Shown piece by piece: positions 63,819 to 64,000 of a stretch of DNA of 64,000 nucleotides (position 1 is its first letter; each line of letters opens with the position of its first letter). The stretch lies in the NCBI GenBank assembly GCA_009823395.1, contig CM020506.1, positions 22,472,501-22,536,500 on the forward strand, written 5' to 3'. Under the pieces are notes generated by a model, which was given only the letters and a program-made list of their open reading frames with translations, was not told the origin of the DNA and made no database searches. The translations under genes and the position numbers were made by a program. This stretch comes from Thamnaconus septentrionalis (lineage: Eukaryota; Chordata; Actinopteri; Tetraodontiformes; Monacanthidae).

Positions 63819-64000
63819 AGAGAGAGGGGGAGAGAGAGCAACATGGAGCCTGAGACAACCAGGTGTCTCTGTATGAATGAGTGTAGTGTAAGCCACCTGT
63901 ACACACACACTAATTAATCAAGCGTGCAGTCACGGCCCTGTTGACCTGAACTGCGGATCAGCATTGTTTATGCACGCCACCCTGCTCCTGGAGGGGGCGC

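Overview
The window is vertebrate nuclear DNA and almost certainly from a ray-finned (teleost) fish. It has split genes with GT-AG introns, an NLRC3-like FISNA-NACHT-LRR gene pair of the fish-expanded type, Tc1/mariner, piggyBac-type and hAT-type DNA transposons, several LINE clades, tRNA-derived SINEs and long (CA)n microsatellites. No bacterial features (operons, ribosome binding sites, CRISPR) are present.

Layout. (1) 1-10290: the 3' part of itga5 (integrin alpha-5, + strand). Four coding exons are recognisable (4690-4803, 5514-5615, 6234-6356, 9484-9567), set in introns full of LINE, SINE and MITE copies. (2) 10600-16520: a compact five-exon gene (+) for a 176-aa F-box-associated (FBA) domain protein of the FBXO2/FBXO44/NCCRP1 family, with no F-box. 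Its introns hold a MITE, a hAT-like MITE and a decayed Tc1 element. (3) 16640-24000: a repeat-rich spacer, including a LINE split by a piggyBac-type element and a relic of an NLR 5' region. (4) 24295-39387: NLR gene 1 (+), with a leader exon, seven near-identical 35-codon N-terminal exons, a FISNA-NACHT exon carrying a 1-bp frameshift, and six LRR exons. (5) 41039-51531: NLR gene 2 (+), with a single N-terminal exon, an intact FISNA-NACHT exon, five LRR exons and a tiny terminal exon. Both NLRs carry independent retrotransposon insertions in the intron between NACHT and LRR. (6) 52783-54840: svbp (small vasohibin-binding protein, - strand), convergent with NLR gene 2. (7) 55000-64000: repeats, microsatellites and a GC-rich block at 60290-60900 that looks like a promoter CpG island. 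No coding exon is recognised here.

The host genes do not form one pathway. itga5 is an adhesion receptor, the FBA protein is probably a glycan-binding quality-control or immune lectin-like factor, the NLRs are cytosolic innate-immune sensors, and svbp is the cofactor of the vasohibin tubulin carboxypeptidases. The most distinctive structure is the phase-matched tandem array of 105-bp exons in NLR gene 1. Its introns alternate between two sequence types, which suggests dimer-wise expansion. It sits beside a second NLR that lacks a visible leader exon.
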